Below are positions 24,659-33,061 of a DNA stretch of 36,569 bases, piece by piece. The stretch is from an uncultured Acidimicrobiales bacterium (GTDB taxonomy: Bacteria; Actinomycetota; Acidimicrobiia; Acidimicrobiales; SZUA-35), in the NCBI GenBank assembly GCA_937997485.1, contig CALKTH010000009.1:251538-288106 (forward strand), given 5' to 3'. Positions within the stretch are counted from its first letter, which is position 1; the number at the start of each line of letters is the position of its first letter. The position numbers and the translations under genes were made by a program. The notes under the pieces were generated by a model. It did not search any database. It saw nothing but the letters and a program-made list of their open reading frames with translations, and was not told where the DNA came from.

Positions 24659-27113
24659 CCAGTTCCAGCAGGTGACGGCTCTCGAGCATTTCGATGAGTG
24701 CGTCTTCCTCGAGGGCTGGCGCGAGCCACAGGCCCTGACCCTGGTGACAACCGAGCTCGATCAGCTGGTCACGAGTCGATTCGTCGTCGACACCGGCTGC
24801 GGCCACTCGAAGGCCGGCGGTCTGGGCGAGCGTGATGAGAGAACCGACGAGCGCTCGACTGGACAGGCGGTTCGTGAGATCGGAGATGAGATGCAGATCG
24901 ATCTTGACTGAGTCGATGGCGAAGCGGGGCAGGAGGTCGAGGTTCGAGTAGTCGCTTCCGAAGCGATCGAGGGTCACGGGAACACCGAGGGCCCGATAGG
25001 TGTCGAACACGTCCTTCAAGGCGTCGGAGCCGGTCCGAAGCACGACCTCGGGCACTTCGATTCGGAAGTTGGATGCCTTGAGCCCGTGGCGGTTGATCTC
25101 CTGCGTCATCAGCTGACGGCTGCGTGACTTCAAGAACATCTCGGGCACGAGGTTGATGGACATTTGCAGATCTCGGACCGGCAGACCGGCCTTCTGCCAA
25201 CGGGCAAACATGGCGGTGGAGTTGGCGATGACCCACTCATCGATCTGGGTGGCAAAGCCTGAGTTGATGGCCAGCGGCAGGAAGTCCGCCGGAGTGATCA
25301 CGCCTCGCTCGGGATGGTTCCAGCGGACGGTTGCTTCCATACCTCGCAAGGATCCGTCTCGTAGATCTCCGGTCGGCCAGAACATCATCTGGAGTTCGCC
25401 ATTGGCCGTCGCCTCTCGCAGCTCGGCGAGAATGGACACACGATCGTCCACTTCGGCCAGCGTCTCCGGGGTCACCCGGACAGCTCGGCCCTTGCCCTGC
25501 GCCTTCGCTCGATACATGGCAACGTCGGCCTGCTTGATGAGCGTCTCGGTGGATCGCTCGCTCGAGGCGGCCGCGACTCCGATCGAGGCGCTGATGCTGA
25601 CTTCCTCGTCAGCCACGATGAAGGGCAGCTCGAGCGCAGCCACCACACGGCCGGCCAGGCGCTCGGACTCCATGATGCCCAGGCCGCGCAGCACGATTGT
25701 GAACTCGTCACCACCGAGCCGGGCCAGGAAGTCCGACGGGCGAAGCACGTCTCGAAGCCGCTCCCCCACTCGAACGAGGAGCTCGTCGCCTGCTCCGTGC
25801 CCGAGTCGGTCGTTCACGGCCTTGAAGCCGTCGAGGTCAACGAAGAGCACGCTGATGAGTTCGCCCTCGTTGACCAACATTTGGTCGAGCTCTTGCACGA
25901 GGTGTGCTCGGTTCGGCAGGCCGGTGAGCGCGTCGTGGGATGCCTGGTATTCGAGCTGGGCTTCCATGCGCTCACGTCGGGCGATGTCCTCGGCCAGCGC
26001 TTGGGTCATCTCGTCGAAGGCGTAGGAAAGACGGCCGAGTTCGTCTCGGCGAGGATCGCCGGTGCGGACGGTGAGGTCGCCACTGGCCACCGATTCCGCC
26101 AGGTCGGTCATGCGGCCCAGACGACGGGCGAAGCTGCGGAAGGCCAGGACGACCACGAGGACGATCACCATTGCCGCCGCGATGAACACGGTGATCAAGC
26201 GAAGCCGTACCGAGTCGAGGTCTGCGTAGGCCACCGCTCGATCGACTTCGAGTACCGAGACCCAGCCGGCCTCGGTCTTCACTCGGGCCGATGCCTGGAC
26301 CACCTCGTCGCCGTCGTCGGCAATGGTTTCCTTCACGATCGGAGCGCTGTCGATCTCTGGGTTGACCTCCAACGACTTGATCCGACCGAGCTCGTTCAGA
26401 TTGCTCCCGCCAACGACGAGCAGCGAGCCGTCAGGATTGGGTTGCAGGAGGAAGGTTTGGAGGCCTCGCTCTTGCGTGGTCCGTCCGCTGACACTGGCGA
26501 TGAGTTGGTCAACGTCCCACTCGGAGACGATCACGACACCGACGTCGGATTGCTCGATGCCCTCGGTCGTGGCGATGTAGCGCAGGATCGGCACATGCAC
26601 GGTGCCGTTGTCGAGAGCGAAGGCTCGGTCGGTCAGTCGCAGATCGTCGGGGCCAACCTTGCTCCAAGAGCCTTCGACAGCAGGATCCATCTCACCGGCC
26701 GATGCTTCGAGGTTGCCGAAGACGAAGACCGCGATGCTCACGAGCCCGCGCTCTGCGTTGTCGGATTGTGCGTTGATGATCTCGGCCTGGAGCTGTTCGC
26801 GAGCGCTGAGCTCGTTCGCCGAGTTTCCGATCAGCTGGTTGACGTTGCGGACGAATGCCTCGCGACCGCCGATCTCCAGAAGGATTGATTCAGCCCGACC
26901 CAGGGCGAAGGACACGCGTTCCGACTCGACTTGGCCGGACAGTCCAATATTCTCGTTGACCTCGGTTTTGACGAGGTTTGCGGCAAAGGAAGCGACCCAA
27001 AGGCCGAGGAGGACGATGGGGACGCACGCGACGAGAACCGCCAACGTCACCTTCTGCGCCAATCGCATGTGCATCCACACACGCCAAGGCGCAAGTCTCC
27101 CTGCATCCGGCAT
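24654..27113 (-). CDS. Membrane sensor with GGDEF (diguanylate cyclase) and degenerate EAL domain
   Basis: 819 residues from ATG 27113; a GTG three bases earlier and ATGs at 27074 and 27068 are alternatives. The layout is helix 1 (about 22-45), an extracytoplasmic sensor region (46-305, Cache-like position), helix 2 (305-326), HAMP (327-380), GGDEF (about 385-550) and EAL (560-815). The GGDEF motif is intact (467-471), and the inhibitory site RxxD is present five residues before it (RPSD then FLARL). The EAL domain has lost key residues: EAT instead of EAL, TLDRFGSD instead of DDFGTG, and AAAGVDD instead of AEGVE. It probably makes cyclic di-GMP, with the EAL part a non-catalytic binder. It is isolated by hairpins on both sides, so it may not belong to the Mo cluster operon. 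Confidence 0.9.
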   Translation of the reverse strand: MPDAGRLAPWRVWMHMRLAQKVTLAVLVACVPIVLLGLWVASFAANLVKTEVNENIGLSGQVESERVSFALGRAESILLEIGGREAFVRNVNQLIGNSANELSAREQLQAEIINAQSDNAERGLVSIAVFVFGNLEASAGEMDPAVEGSWSKVGPDDLRLTDRAFALDNGTVHVPILRYIATTEGIEQSDVGVVIVSEWDVDQLIASVSGRTTQERGLQTFLLQPNPDGSLLVVGGSNLNELGRIKSLEVNPEIDSAPIVKETIADDGDEVVQASARVKTEAGWVSVLEVDRAVAYADLDSVRLRLITVFIAAAMVIVLVVVLAFRSFARRLGRMTDLAESVASGDLTVRTGDPRRDELGRLSYAFDEMTQALAEDIARRERMEAQLEYQASHDALTGLPNRAHLVQELDQMLVNEGELISVLFVDLDGFKAVNDRLGHGAGDELLVRVGERLRDVLRPSDFLARLGGDEFTIVLRGLGIMESERLAGRVVAALELPFIVADEEVSISASIGVAAASSERSTETLIKQADVAMYRAKAQGKGRAVRVTPETLAEVDDRVSILAELREATANGELQMMFWPTGDLRDGSLRGMEATVRWNHPERGVITPADFLPLAINSGFATQIDEWVIANSTAMFARWQKAGLPVRDLQMSINLVPEMFLKSRSRQLMTQEINRHGLKASNFRIEVPEVVLRTGSDALKDVFDTYRALGVPVTLDRFGSDYSNLDLLPRFAIDSVKIDLHLISDLTNRLSSRALVGSLITLAQTAGLRVAAAGVDDESTRDQLIELGCHQGQGLWLAPALEEDALIEMLESRHLLELG

Positions 27114-27138
27114 CACCTTTGTCCATCGGACGTTCTTC

Positions 27139-27159
27139 GCCGAATTTCACCGATTCGGC
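27139..27159 (-). terminator. Hairpin between tetR and the GGDEF/EAL gene
   Basis: GCCGAAT (27139-27145) and ATTCGGC (27153-27159) form a perfect seven-pair stem with a seven-base loop. It lies between the TetR stop and the start of the next gene on the same strand. It is either a terminator or a 5' leader structure. Confidence 0.45.
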
Positions 27160-27189
27160 CAGGAGCTTGACCGCCAGGCTCGGGGCTTG

Positions 27190-27801
27190 TCAGCCTGTGA
27201 CAGCGGCCGGTGAGGACATCAAACCGGTGGCGATCAGGTAGCTCTCAATAATCTCGAGCAGGTGTTGTTCCGGCATCGAATCGGGCTGGACGACGGCCCG
27301 AACGCTGAGTCCGTCGATGAGGCTGACCAGGCCGTCGGCGAGCACGGAGGATGACGGGGAGATCCCTTGAGCGACCTGGGTTTCGGCAACGTTGTGCGTG
27401 ATCAGCTCTGTCCACTCGTTGTAGCGGCTGAGCATGCGCTCTTGAATGCGATCCGAGAGCGCGACATGGCCCCAAAACGCCAACCACACTCGCCAGTCCA
27501 GAATCCGGACCTCGTCAAGCGGCAAGGCCATGCGGACCAACTCACACAATCGTTCGTGTGGCTCTGCGGCAGCCAGGGCTTCGCTGAGTCGCTCGGACTC
27601 GTTCAGGTGGCAGTAGCGAAGCACCTCGAGGAGGATCTCTTCCTTGTCGCCGAAGTAGTGAGTAATCAGGCCGGTCGTGCACCCGCAAGCCTCGGCGATG
27701 CCCCGCATTGTGGCCGACTCGAGGCCACGCTCAGCGATGAGATTCGTGGTGGCCTCGATGATTTCGCCACGGCGCTGATCTGGATCGACGATCCTCGGCA
27801 T
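27190..27801 (-). CDS. TetR-family transcriptional regulator
   Basis: 203 residues from ATG 27801; an upstream extension of 29 codons runs antisense to the XdhC region and is not convincing. The N-terminal helix-turn-helix is classic: RRGEIIEATTNLIAERGLESATMRGIAEACGCTTGLITHYFGDKEEILLE in overlapping segments, with recognition helix TTGLITHYF. The C-terminal ligand domain has a BetI-like ending (SLIDGLSVRAVVQPDSM). It probably represses the upstream Mo-hydroxylase-related genes or itself. A 17-bp palindrome before coxS is a candidate site, but the link is inference. It follows the XdhC gene by 22 bp on the same strand. Confidence 0.88.
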   Translation of the reverse strand: MPRIVDPDQRRGEIIEATTNLIAERGLESATMRGIAEACGCTTGLITHYFGDKEEILLEVLRYCHLNESERLSEALAAAEPHERLCELVRMALPLDEVRILDWRVWLAFWGHVALSDRIQERMLSRYNEWTELITHNVAETQVAQGISPSSSVLADGLVSLIDGLSVRAVVQPDSMPEQHLLEIIESYLIATGLMSSPAAVTG

Positions 27802-27823
27802 CGCCGCAGCGTAGTACCTGTCG

Positions 27824-28627
27824 TCAGCGGTGGATATCACCGTCGGCGTCTCGCAGGCTCGGAGCAAGCCGGCCAGCGCGCTGAGCAATGATCTCGGCGC
27901 AGATCGAGATCGCCGTTTCCTCCGGCGTTCGACCGCCCAGGTCCAACCCGATGGGGGCCATGATGCGCTCGAGTTCGGCCTCGGTCACGCCCTCGCGTCG
28001 CAAACGTTCGTTGCGATCGTTGGTCGTCCGGCGTGAGCCCATCGCTCCGAGATAGCCGGCGTCGGTTTCGAGTGCAGAGATGACGGCGGGGATGTCGAAC
28101 TTCGGGTCGTGCGTGAGCACGCAAATGGCGTCTCGGGCGCCCAGGTCGGGACCGACCTTTTCCAGGAGTCGGTTTGGCCAGTCGACCACGACCTCATCGG
28201 CGTGGGGGAACCGCTGCTTGGTGGCGAAGACCGGACGGGCATCGCACACGGTCACGCGGTAGCCCAGCACCTTCGCGACGCGACAGAGCGCGGCGGTGAA
28301 GTCGACCGCTCCGAAGATGAGCATCTGAGGGGGCGGTGCATAGGACTCGATGAAGATGTGCAGGCTGTCCTGACGCGCTTCACCGTCGGTGCCGTAGTGG
28401 CGCACGCCGCTGGTGCCCGCTGCGAGCTCACCAATCGAATCGCGGATGACCACCCGATCAAGATCGTCGTTGCCGAGCGTGCCCATCGTTGAGCCGTCGG
28501 GCCGAACGAGGAGCTTCGCGCCGAGCAGGTCAGCGGTCGCCGCTGGGCCGCTCACGATGGAGGCGAGGGCCACCGGCTCTTCCGCCTTCACGGCCGAGCG
28601 AAGCGTGTCGTAGATCGAGTCGGTCAA
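27824..28627 (-). CDS. XdhC/CoxI family Mo-hydroxylase maturation factor (long form)
   Basis: 267 residues from TTG 28627 (TDSIYDTLRSAVKAEEPVALASIV), with GGTGA just upstream. An ATG at 28672 is possible but lies 41 bp inside the previous gene. Residues 1-95 are an XdhC_CoxI domain (GAKLLVRPDG...GTLG) without the GGCVEG motif. Residues 100-265 form the Rossmann-type XdhC_C domain (LLIFGAVDFTAALCRVAKVLGYRVTVCDAR, AVISALETDAGYLGAMGS and GLDLGGRTPEETAISICAEI). FGAVD replaces the usual FGAGH at the nucleotide loop. The family inserts sulfurated Mo cofactor into xanthine-dehydrogenase/CODH large subunits. It partners the short form that precedes it. Confidence 0.85.
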   Translation of the reverse strand: MTDSIYDTLRSAVKAEEPVALASIVSGPAATADLLGAKLLVRPDGSTMGTLGNDDLDRVVIRDSIGELAAGTSGVRHYGTDGEARQDSLHIFIESYAPPPQMLIFGAVDFTAALCRVAKVLGYRVTVCDARPVFATKQRFPHADEVVVDWPNRLLEKVGPDLGARDAICVLTHDPKFDIPAVISALETDAGYLGAMGSRRTTNDRNERLRREGVTEAELERIMAPIGLDLGGRTPEETAISICAEIIAQRAGRLAPSLRDADGDIHR

Positions 28628-28631
28628 CGGA

Positions 28632-28946
28632 TCACCAATCCAGTTCTTCGAGGAACAGATGGATCGTGCCACCGCAGGTCAGGCCGACGGCGAAGGCCTC
28701 GTCGTCGCTGTAGCCGAACGTGACCATCTTCCGGCTGCGGTCTTCGAGGCACTGCAACGCCTCCACCACAACCGCACCTTCAACACAGCCGCCGCTGACA
28801 GAACCGGCGACGTCGCCATCTTCATTCACGGCCATGGCCGCCCCGGGCAGACGGGGGCCGGAACCCTCCACATCAACAACACGGGCCACGGCGACTCGCT
28901 TGCCTTGGGCCCGCCACCGGTCGAGATCGGTCAGGATTTCACGCAT
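28632..28946 (-). CDS. XdhC/CoxI N-terminal-domain protein (short form)
   Basis: A 104-residue single-domain XdhC_CoxI protein. It has RVAVARVVDVEGSGPRLPGAAMAV, the conserved SVSGGCVEGAVV motif with its cysteine, and GLTCGGTIHLFLE at the end. It lacks the Rossmann domain, which is present in the next gene. Pairs of a short and a long XdhC protein occur in Mo-hydroxylase operons of Actinobacteria (recollection). It overlaps the end of the BtuF-like gene by eight bases and lies four bases before the TTG of the long form, so all three are likely co-translated. Confidence 0.85.
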   Translation of the reverse strand: MREILTDLDRWRAQGKRVAVARVVDVEGSGPRLPGAAMAVNEDGDVAGSVSGGCVEGAVVVEALQCLEDRSRKMVTFGYSDDEAFAVGLTCGGTIHLFLEELDW

Positions 28947-29847
28947 TTGTCTCCCTGCTTTCCTGTTCGCTCGAACCTCTGATCAGTCCCGCTAATTCCA
29001 TCACGCCAGCAACGAGCCGAGGACCAGGACGCACGATGAAGGCATCGGCGTCGATCGCGTACGCCCGACCTTCGCGCACCGCAGCCGTCGCCGCCATGTC
29101 GGAACGAGCGACGACCGTCGCCAACTGTGCCTGTGCTGCGTCGTGGTCGAAACCACACGGGGCCACGATCAGCACGTCAGGCTCGCTGGCAACGACGTCG
29201 TCCCACGTCGTGGCCGAGGAACGGCCGCCCGGATGCCCGAGGAGGACGGTGCCACCAGCGGCCTCGATCTGGTCGGGGATCCAGTGGCCCGGTGTATACG
29301 GCGGGTCGGGCCATTCGAGAAGGAGCACTCGAGGCCTGGCGGATGACTCGACCGAGTCCGTGGCAGCCCGTACGTCATGCAGTTGCCGGCGAAGATCATC
29401 AACCCGGGCCAAACCCTCGGGTGGAGCTCCGGCGACTTGCCCCAGCCGCTCCATCTCGTCGAGCACTCCGTCAAGTGTCATGGGGTCGTAGCTGAAGACT
29501 TCGGCCCTGCAGCCCAATGACGCCACCGCTTCGTCGACGGTTCCTGACGGGAGGGCGCAGACGCGGCACAGGTCTTGGCTCACAATCAGGTCTGGATCGA
29601 GTGAGCGAAGGAGGTCTCGATCGAGGGTGTACAGCTCGCGCCCGGCTGCCATGGCGTCTCGGATGATCTCGTCGATCTCTGCCGGGGTAGCGCCGGAGGG
29701 AATGATCGTGTCAGTGACATGGGGCAGGTCGGCGGCGATCGCTGGTTCGTTGCACTCGTAGGTGACACCGACAACTCGGTCTCCGAGCCCCAAAAACCAC
29801 AAGACCTCCGTGGCCGACGGCAGCAGTGAAACGATGCGGTCGGCCAC
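28939..29847 (-). CDS. Cytosolic BtuF/periplasmic-binding-protein-like protein
   Basis: A 302-residue protein with the helical-backbone binding-protein fold of cobalamin/siderophore receptors: RIVSLLPSATEVLWFLGLGDRVVGVTYECNEP, PDLIVSQDLCRVCALPSG, EWPDPPYTPGHWIPDQIEAAGG and PDVLIVAPCGFD (each shown in part). It starts directly at the fold, with no signal peptide or lipobox, so it should remain in the cytoplasm. Cysteines at 32, 94, 97, 113 and 231 and His188 could bind a metal or cofactor. It lies between coxM and the XdhC genes and overlaps the short XdhC gene. A role in handling cobalamin, or a metal or cofactor for the Mo-enzyme, is inference. Confidence 0.8.
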   Translation of the reverse strand: MADRIVSLLPSATEVLWFLGLGDRVVGVTYECNEPAIAADLPHVTDTIIPSGATPAEIDEIIRDAMAAGRELYTLDRDLLRSLDPDLIVSQDLCRVCALPSGTVDEAVASLGCRAEVFSYDPMTLDGVLDEMERLGQVAGAPPEGLARVDDLRRQLHDVRAATDSVESSARPRVLLLEWPDPPYTPGHWIPDQIEAAGGTVLLGHPGGRSSATTWDDVVASEPDVLIVAPCGFDHDAAQAQLATVVARSDMAATAAVREGRAYAIDADAFIVRPGPRLVAGVMELAGLIRGSSEQESRETNA

Positions 29848-29876
29848 GGAGGTCAGGTGTTGGTTCGAGGTGAGCG

Positions 29877-29894
29877 ATCGCCCGGCTAGGCGAT
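29877..29894 (-). terminator. Hairpin spanning the coxM stop
   Basis: ATCGCC (29877-29882) pairs with GGCGAT (29889-29894) around CGGCTA, which contains the coxM TAG on the minus strand. It may limit read-through from coxSM into the BtuF-like gene, or protect the coxSM mRNA end. No U-tract. Confidence 0.35.
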
Positions 29895-30713
29895 GCCCGC
29901 TTCCACGAGCGCACGCTTGACGAGCACTCGGGAGAGGTGGTTTCGGAAGTCCACACTGGCGTTGAGATCGCTGGAGGGCGACATGCCGACGTGTGCCTGC
30001 TCGGCCGCTTCCGCTGCTGATGCGCCACCGGCGAGGGCTTCCTCTACCGCCGTGGCCCGAATCGGGGTGGTGTGCATGTTCACGAGCGCCACCTGGGCGG
30101 AGCCGTTCACCCGCTGGGCGGAAACACCGACGATGGCCCAGTCCTGGGCACGGCGGTTGAACTTCTGGAAGCTCCAGCCAGCGTCGCCGTGCTTGGGGAC
30201 ACGGATTTCGGTGATCATCTCGGTCGGCTCGAGGCTCGACTCGAGGAAACCAGTGAACAGATCGGTGGCGGCAACCTCCCGCTGGCCGTTCGGTCCGGAG
30301 ACAACCACGGAACCGCCGAGCGCAAGAAGCGTGGCGGGGTGGTCAGCGGCGGCGTCAGCGTGCGCCAGGGAACCACCGATGGTGCCACGGTGACGAACCT
30401 GGGGGTCTCCGACCTGCGAGGTTGCCCGGGCGAGCAACGGCGCGTGCTGGGTGACGAGGGGATCAATCTCGATGGCCCGGTGGTTGGTGAGGGCGCCGAT
30501 GGCGAGGTGATCGCCGGCGTCCCGGACGTACTTGAGATCGTCGAGGCGGCCGATGTCGACCACGACGGCGGGGTACGCCAGACGGAGCTTCATCATGGGG
30601 AGCAGCGAGTGGCCGCCCGCCATCAGCTTGGCTTCATCACCGTGCTCAACGAGGGCAGCGAGAGCCTCGTCGGCAGATCCGGCACGAACGTAGTCAAAGG
30701 CGACGGGGATCAC
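29886..30713 (-). CDS. coxM: Molybdopterin dehydrogenase FAD-binding (medium) subunit, CoxM-like
   Basis: 275 residues from GTG 30713, which overlaps the coxS stop (GTGA). It starts MIPVAFDYVRAGSADEALAAL, with FAD-binding motifs AGGHSLLPMMKLRL and the second flavin loop TIGGSLAHADAAADHPA, matching the AGGQSL and TIGGSxxxADPAAD patterns of CODH/xanthine dehydrogenase medium subunits. The C-terminal CO-dehydrogenase flavoprotein domain (about 170-270) is present. It takes electrons from the 2Fe-2S clusters of CoxS and passes them to the acceptor. Length is normal. The expected large catalytic subunit does not follow. Confidence 0.92.
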   Translation of the reverse strand: MIPVAFDYVRAGSADEALAALVEHGDEAKLMAGGHSLLPMMKLRLAYPAVVVDIGRLDDLKYVRDAGDHLAIGALTNHRAIEIDPLVTQHAPLLARATSQVGDPQVRHRGTIGGSLAHADAAADHPATLLALGGSVVVSGPNGQREVAATDLFTGFLESSLEPTEMITEIRVPKHGDAGWSFQKFNRRAQDWAIVGVSAQRVNGSAQVALVNMHTTPIRATAVEEALAGGASAAEAAEQAHVGMSPSSDLNASVDFRNHLSRVLVKRALVEAGIA

Positions 30714-31189
30714 TGTCCACCTCCCACGGTGACGGCGGTCTCGGAGGCGCTGAGCACGGCCTTCACGATGTTGTGGTAGCCGGTGCAGCGGCAGAGGTTG
30801 CCCTCGAGCCCCTCTCGCACGTCGGCTTCGGTCGGGTTCGGGTTCTCGTCGAGCAGGCTGACCGAGGCCATCACCATGCCCGGCGTGCAGTAGCCGCACT
30901 GGAGGGCGTGGCACTCCATGAAGGCGGTCTGCATCGGATGCATCTGGTCGCCATCGGCGAGCCCCTCGATGGTGGTCAGCTTCTGACCATCGGCCTGAAC
31001 AGCCAGCATCGTGCAGGACTTGGCGGCCTCACCGTTGATGTGAATGGTGCAGGCACCGCAGGAAGACGTGTCGCAACCGACGTTGGTGCCGGTCAGTCCA
31101 ACGACCTCGCGGATGTAGTGCACAAGCAGTGTGCGAGGTTCGACGTCATGGGTGTGCATGACCCCATTTACTTCAACCGATACTTCCAT
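30710..31189 (-). CDS. coxS: 2Fe-2S small subunit of Mo-hydroxylase, CoxS-like
   Basis: A 159-residue protein. The N-terminal plant-type ferredoxin domain has ligands C39, C44, C47 and C59 (GCDTSSCGACTIH). The C-terminal four-helix domain has C98, C101, C133 and C135 (QCGYCTPG and CRCTGY). All eight cysteines for the two 2Fe-2S clusters are present. It would carry electrons from the molybdenum site of the large subunit to the flavin of CoxM. The gene starts a cluster on the minus strand. The 129-bp leader has two hairpins or palindromes. The large subunit is missing from the cluster. Confidence 0.93.
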   Translation of the reverse strand: MEVSVEVNGVMHTHDVEPRTLLVHYIREVVGLTGTNVGCDTSSCGACTIHINGEAAKSCTMLAVQADGQKLTTIEGLADGDQMHPMQTAFMECHALQCGYCTPGMVMASVSLLDENPNPTEADVREGLEGNLCRCTGYHNIVKAVLSASETAVTVGGGQ

Positions 31190-31208
31190 GAGGGACCCCC
31201 TGAGGATG

Positions 31209-31226
31209 CTCGCGCTTCGTCGCGAG
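31209..31226 (-). promoter_or_regulatory. Hairpin in coxS leader
   Basis: CTCGCG (31209-31214) and CGCGAG (31221-31226) pair around a six-base loop, 20 bp before the coxS ATG. It is close enough to affect ribosome access. Confidence 0.35.
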
Positions 31227-31256
31227 AACGGTGCGCTGACGGCGCGTGTGTGAGTG

Positions 31257-31273
31257 TGGCACGAACCGTGCCA
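31257..31273. promoter_or_regulatory. 17-bp palindrome upstream of coxS, candidate operator
   Basis: TGGCACG-AAC-CGTGCCA is a perfect inverted repeat with seven-base arms, 68 bp before the coxS start and after the ftsB stop. Size and symmetry fit a TetR-family operator, and a TetR gene is in the cluster. It could instead be a hairpin ending the eno-ftsB transcript. Confidence 0.4.
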
Positions 31274-31318
31274 TCGTTCACATTGAAGCGGCGCTTTGCC
31301 GAAGAAATTTTGCCCGGC

Positions 31319-31633
31319 TCAGCGGTCGGGTGGAGGAAGAATGCGGTAGCTCTCTTCACCGGGGAACACCAGATCGAAGTGTTCGCGCCCAATGCGCTCT
31401 ACTTCTTCGTCGGTTTGCAGGCGCGCCAACTGGGCTTCCAACTCTGCGTTGCCGGCCTGAATGCGATCGAGTTCGTTCTGGGTCTCCGCCGTCAATTCCT
31501 GCTGCTGAAGCCAGGTTCGGGCCGGAATCACGGCAAGGCCAACGACGATCGCCAACGAAAGCACGAGCACCGCAACGGCCGGCACGTTGTGCCATATCCG
31601 TCGAAGCAAAGAAGGAGCCGCCTTGGACGCCAT
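31319..31633 (-). CDS. ftsB: FtsB/DivIC-like septum formation initiator
   Basis: A 104-residue single-pass membrane protein. It has a short cytoplasmic N-terminus, one helix (about 18-38, AVAVLVLSLAIVVGLAVIP), a coiled coil (about 42-78, QQELTAETQNELDRIQAGNAELEAQL in part) and the DivIC tail VERIGREHFDLVFPGEESYRIL. It acts in the divisome with FtsL- and FtsQ-type partners at the septum. It lies six bases after eno, the standard actinobacterial order, but it is followed by coxS instead of DUF501. Confidence 0.9.
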   Translation of the reverse strand: MASKAAPSLLRRIWHNVPAVAVLVLSLAIVVGLAVIPARTWLQQQELTAETQNELDRIQAGNAELEAQLARLQTDEEVERIGREHFDLVFPGEESYRILPPPDR

Positions 31634-31639
31634 CAGTGA

Positions 31640-32964
<1,325 letters not shown>

Positions 32965-33001
32965 ACCAAGCCCATCGCCGCCGTTGGTTCACCTTCAACC
33001 A

Positions 33002-33018
33002 GAGATCGAATGGATCTC
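33002..33018 (-). terminator. Hairpin downstream of the FN3/DUF4214 gene
   Basis: GAGATC (33002-33007) and GATCTC (33013-33018) form a six-pair stem with a five-base loop, 44 bp after the stop of the FN3 gene. A smaller TCACC/GGTGA stem lies at 33039-33051. Together they are the likely end of that transcript before eno. Confidence 0.35.
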
Positions 33019-33061
33019 CGCCGAATTCTCGCTCACGGTCACCGACGGTGAGGCAGATGGG

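Noticed and set aside
25797..26888. A 363-codon plus-strand frame opposite the GGDEF/EAL gene
   Set aside because: Antisense to a protein with intact GGDEF, HAMP and membrane segments. No domains of its own.
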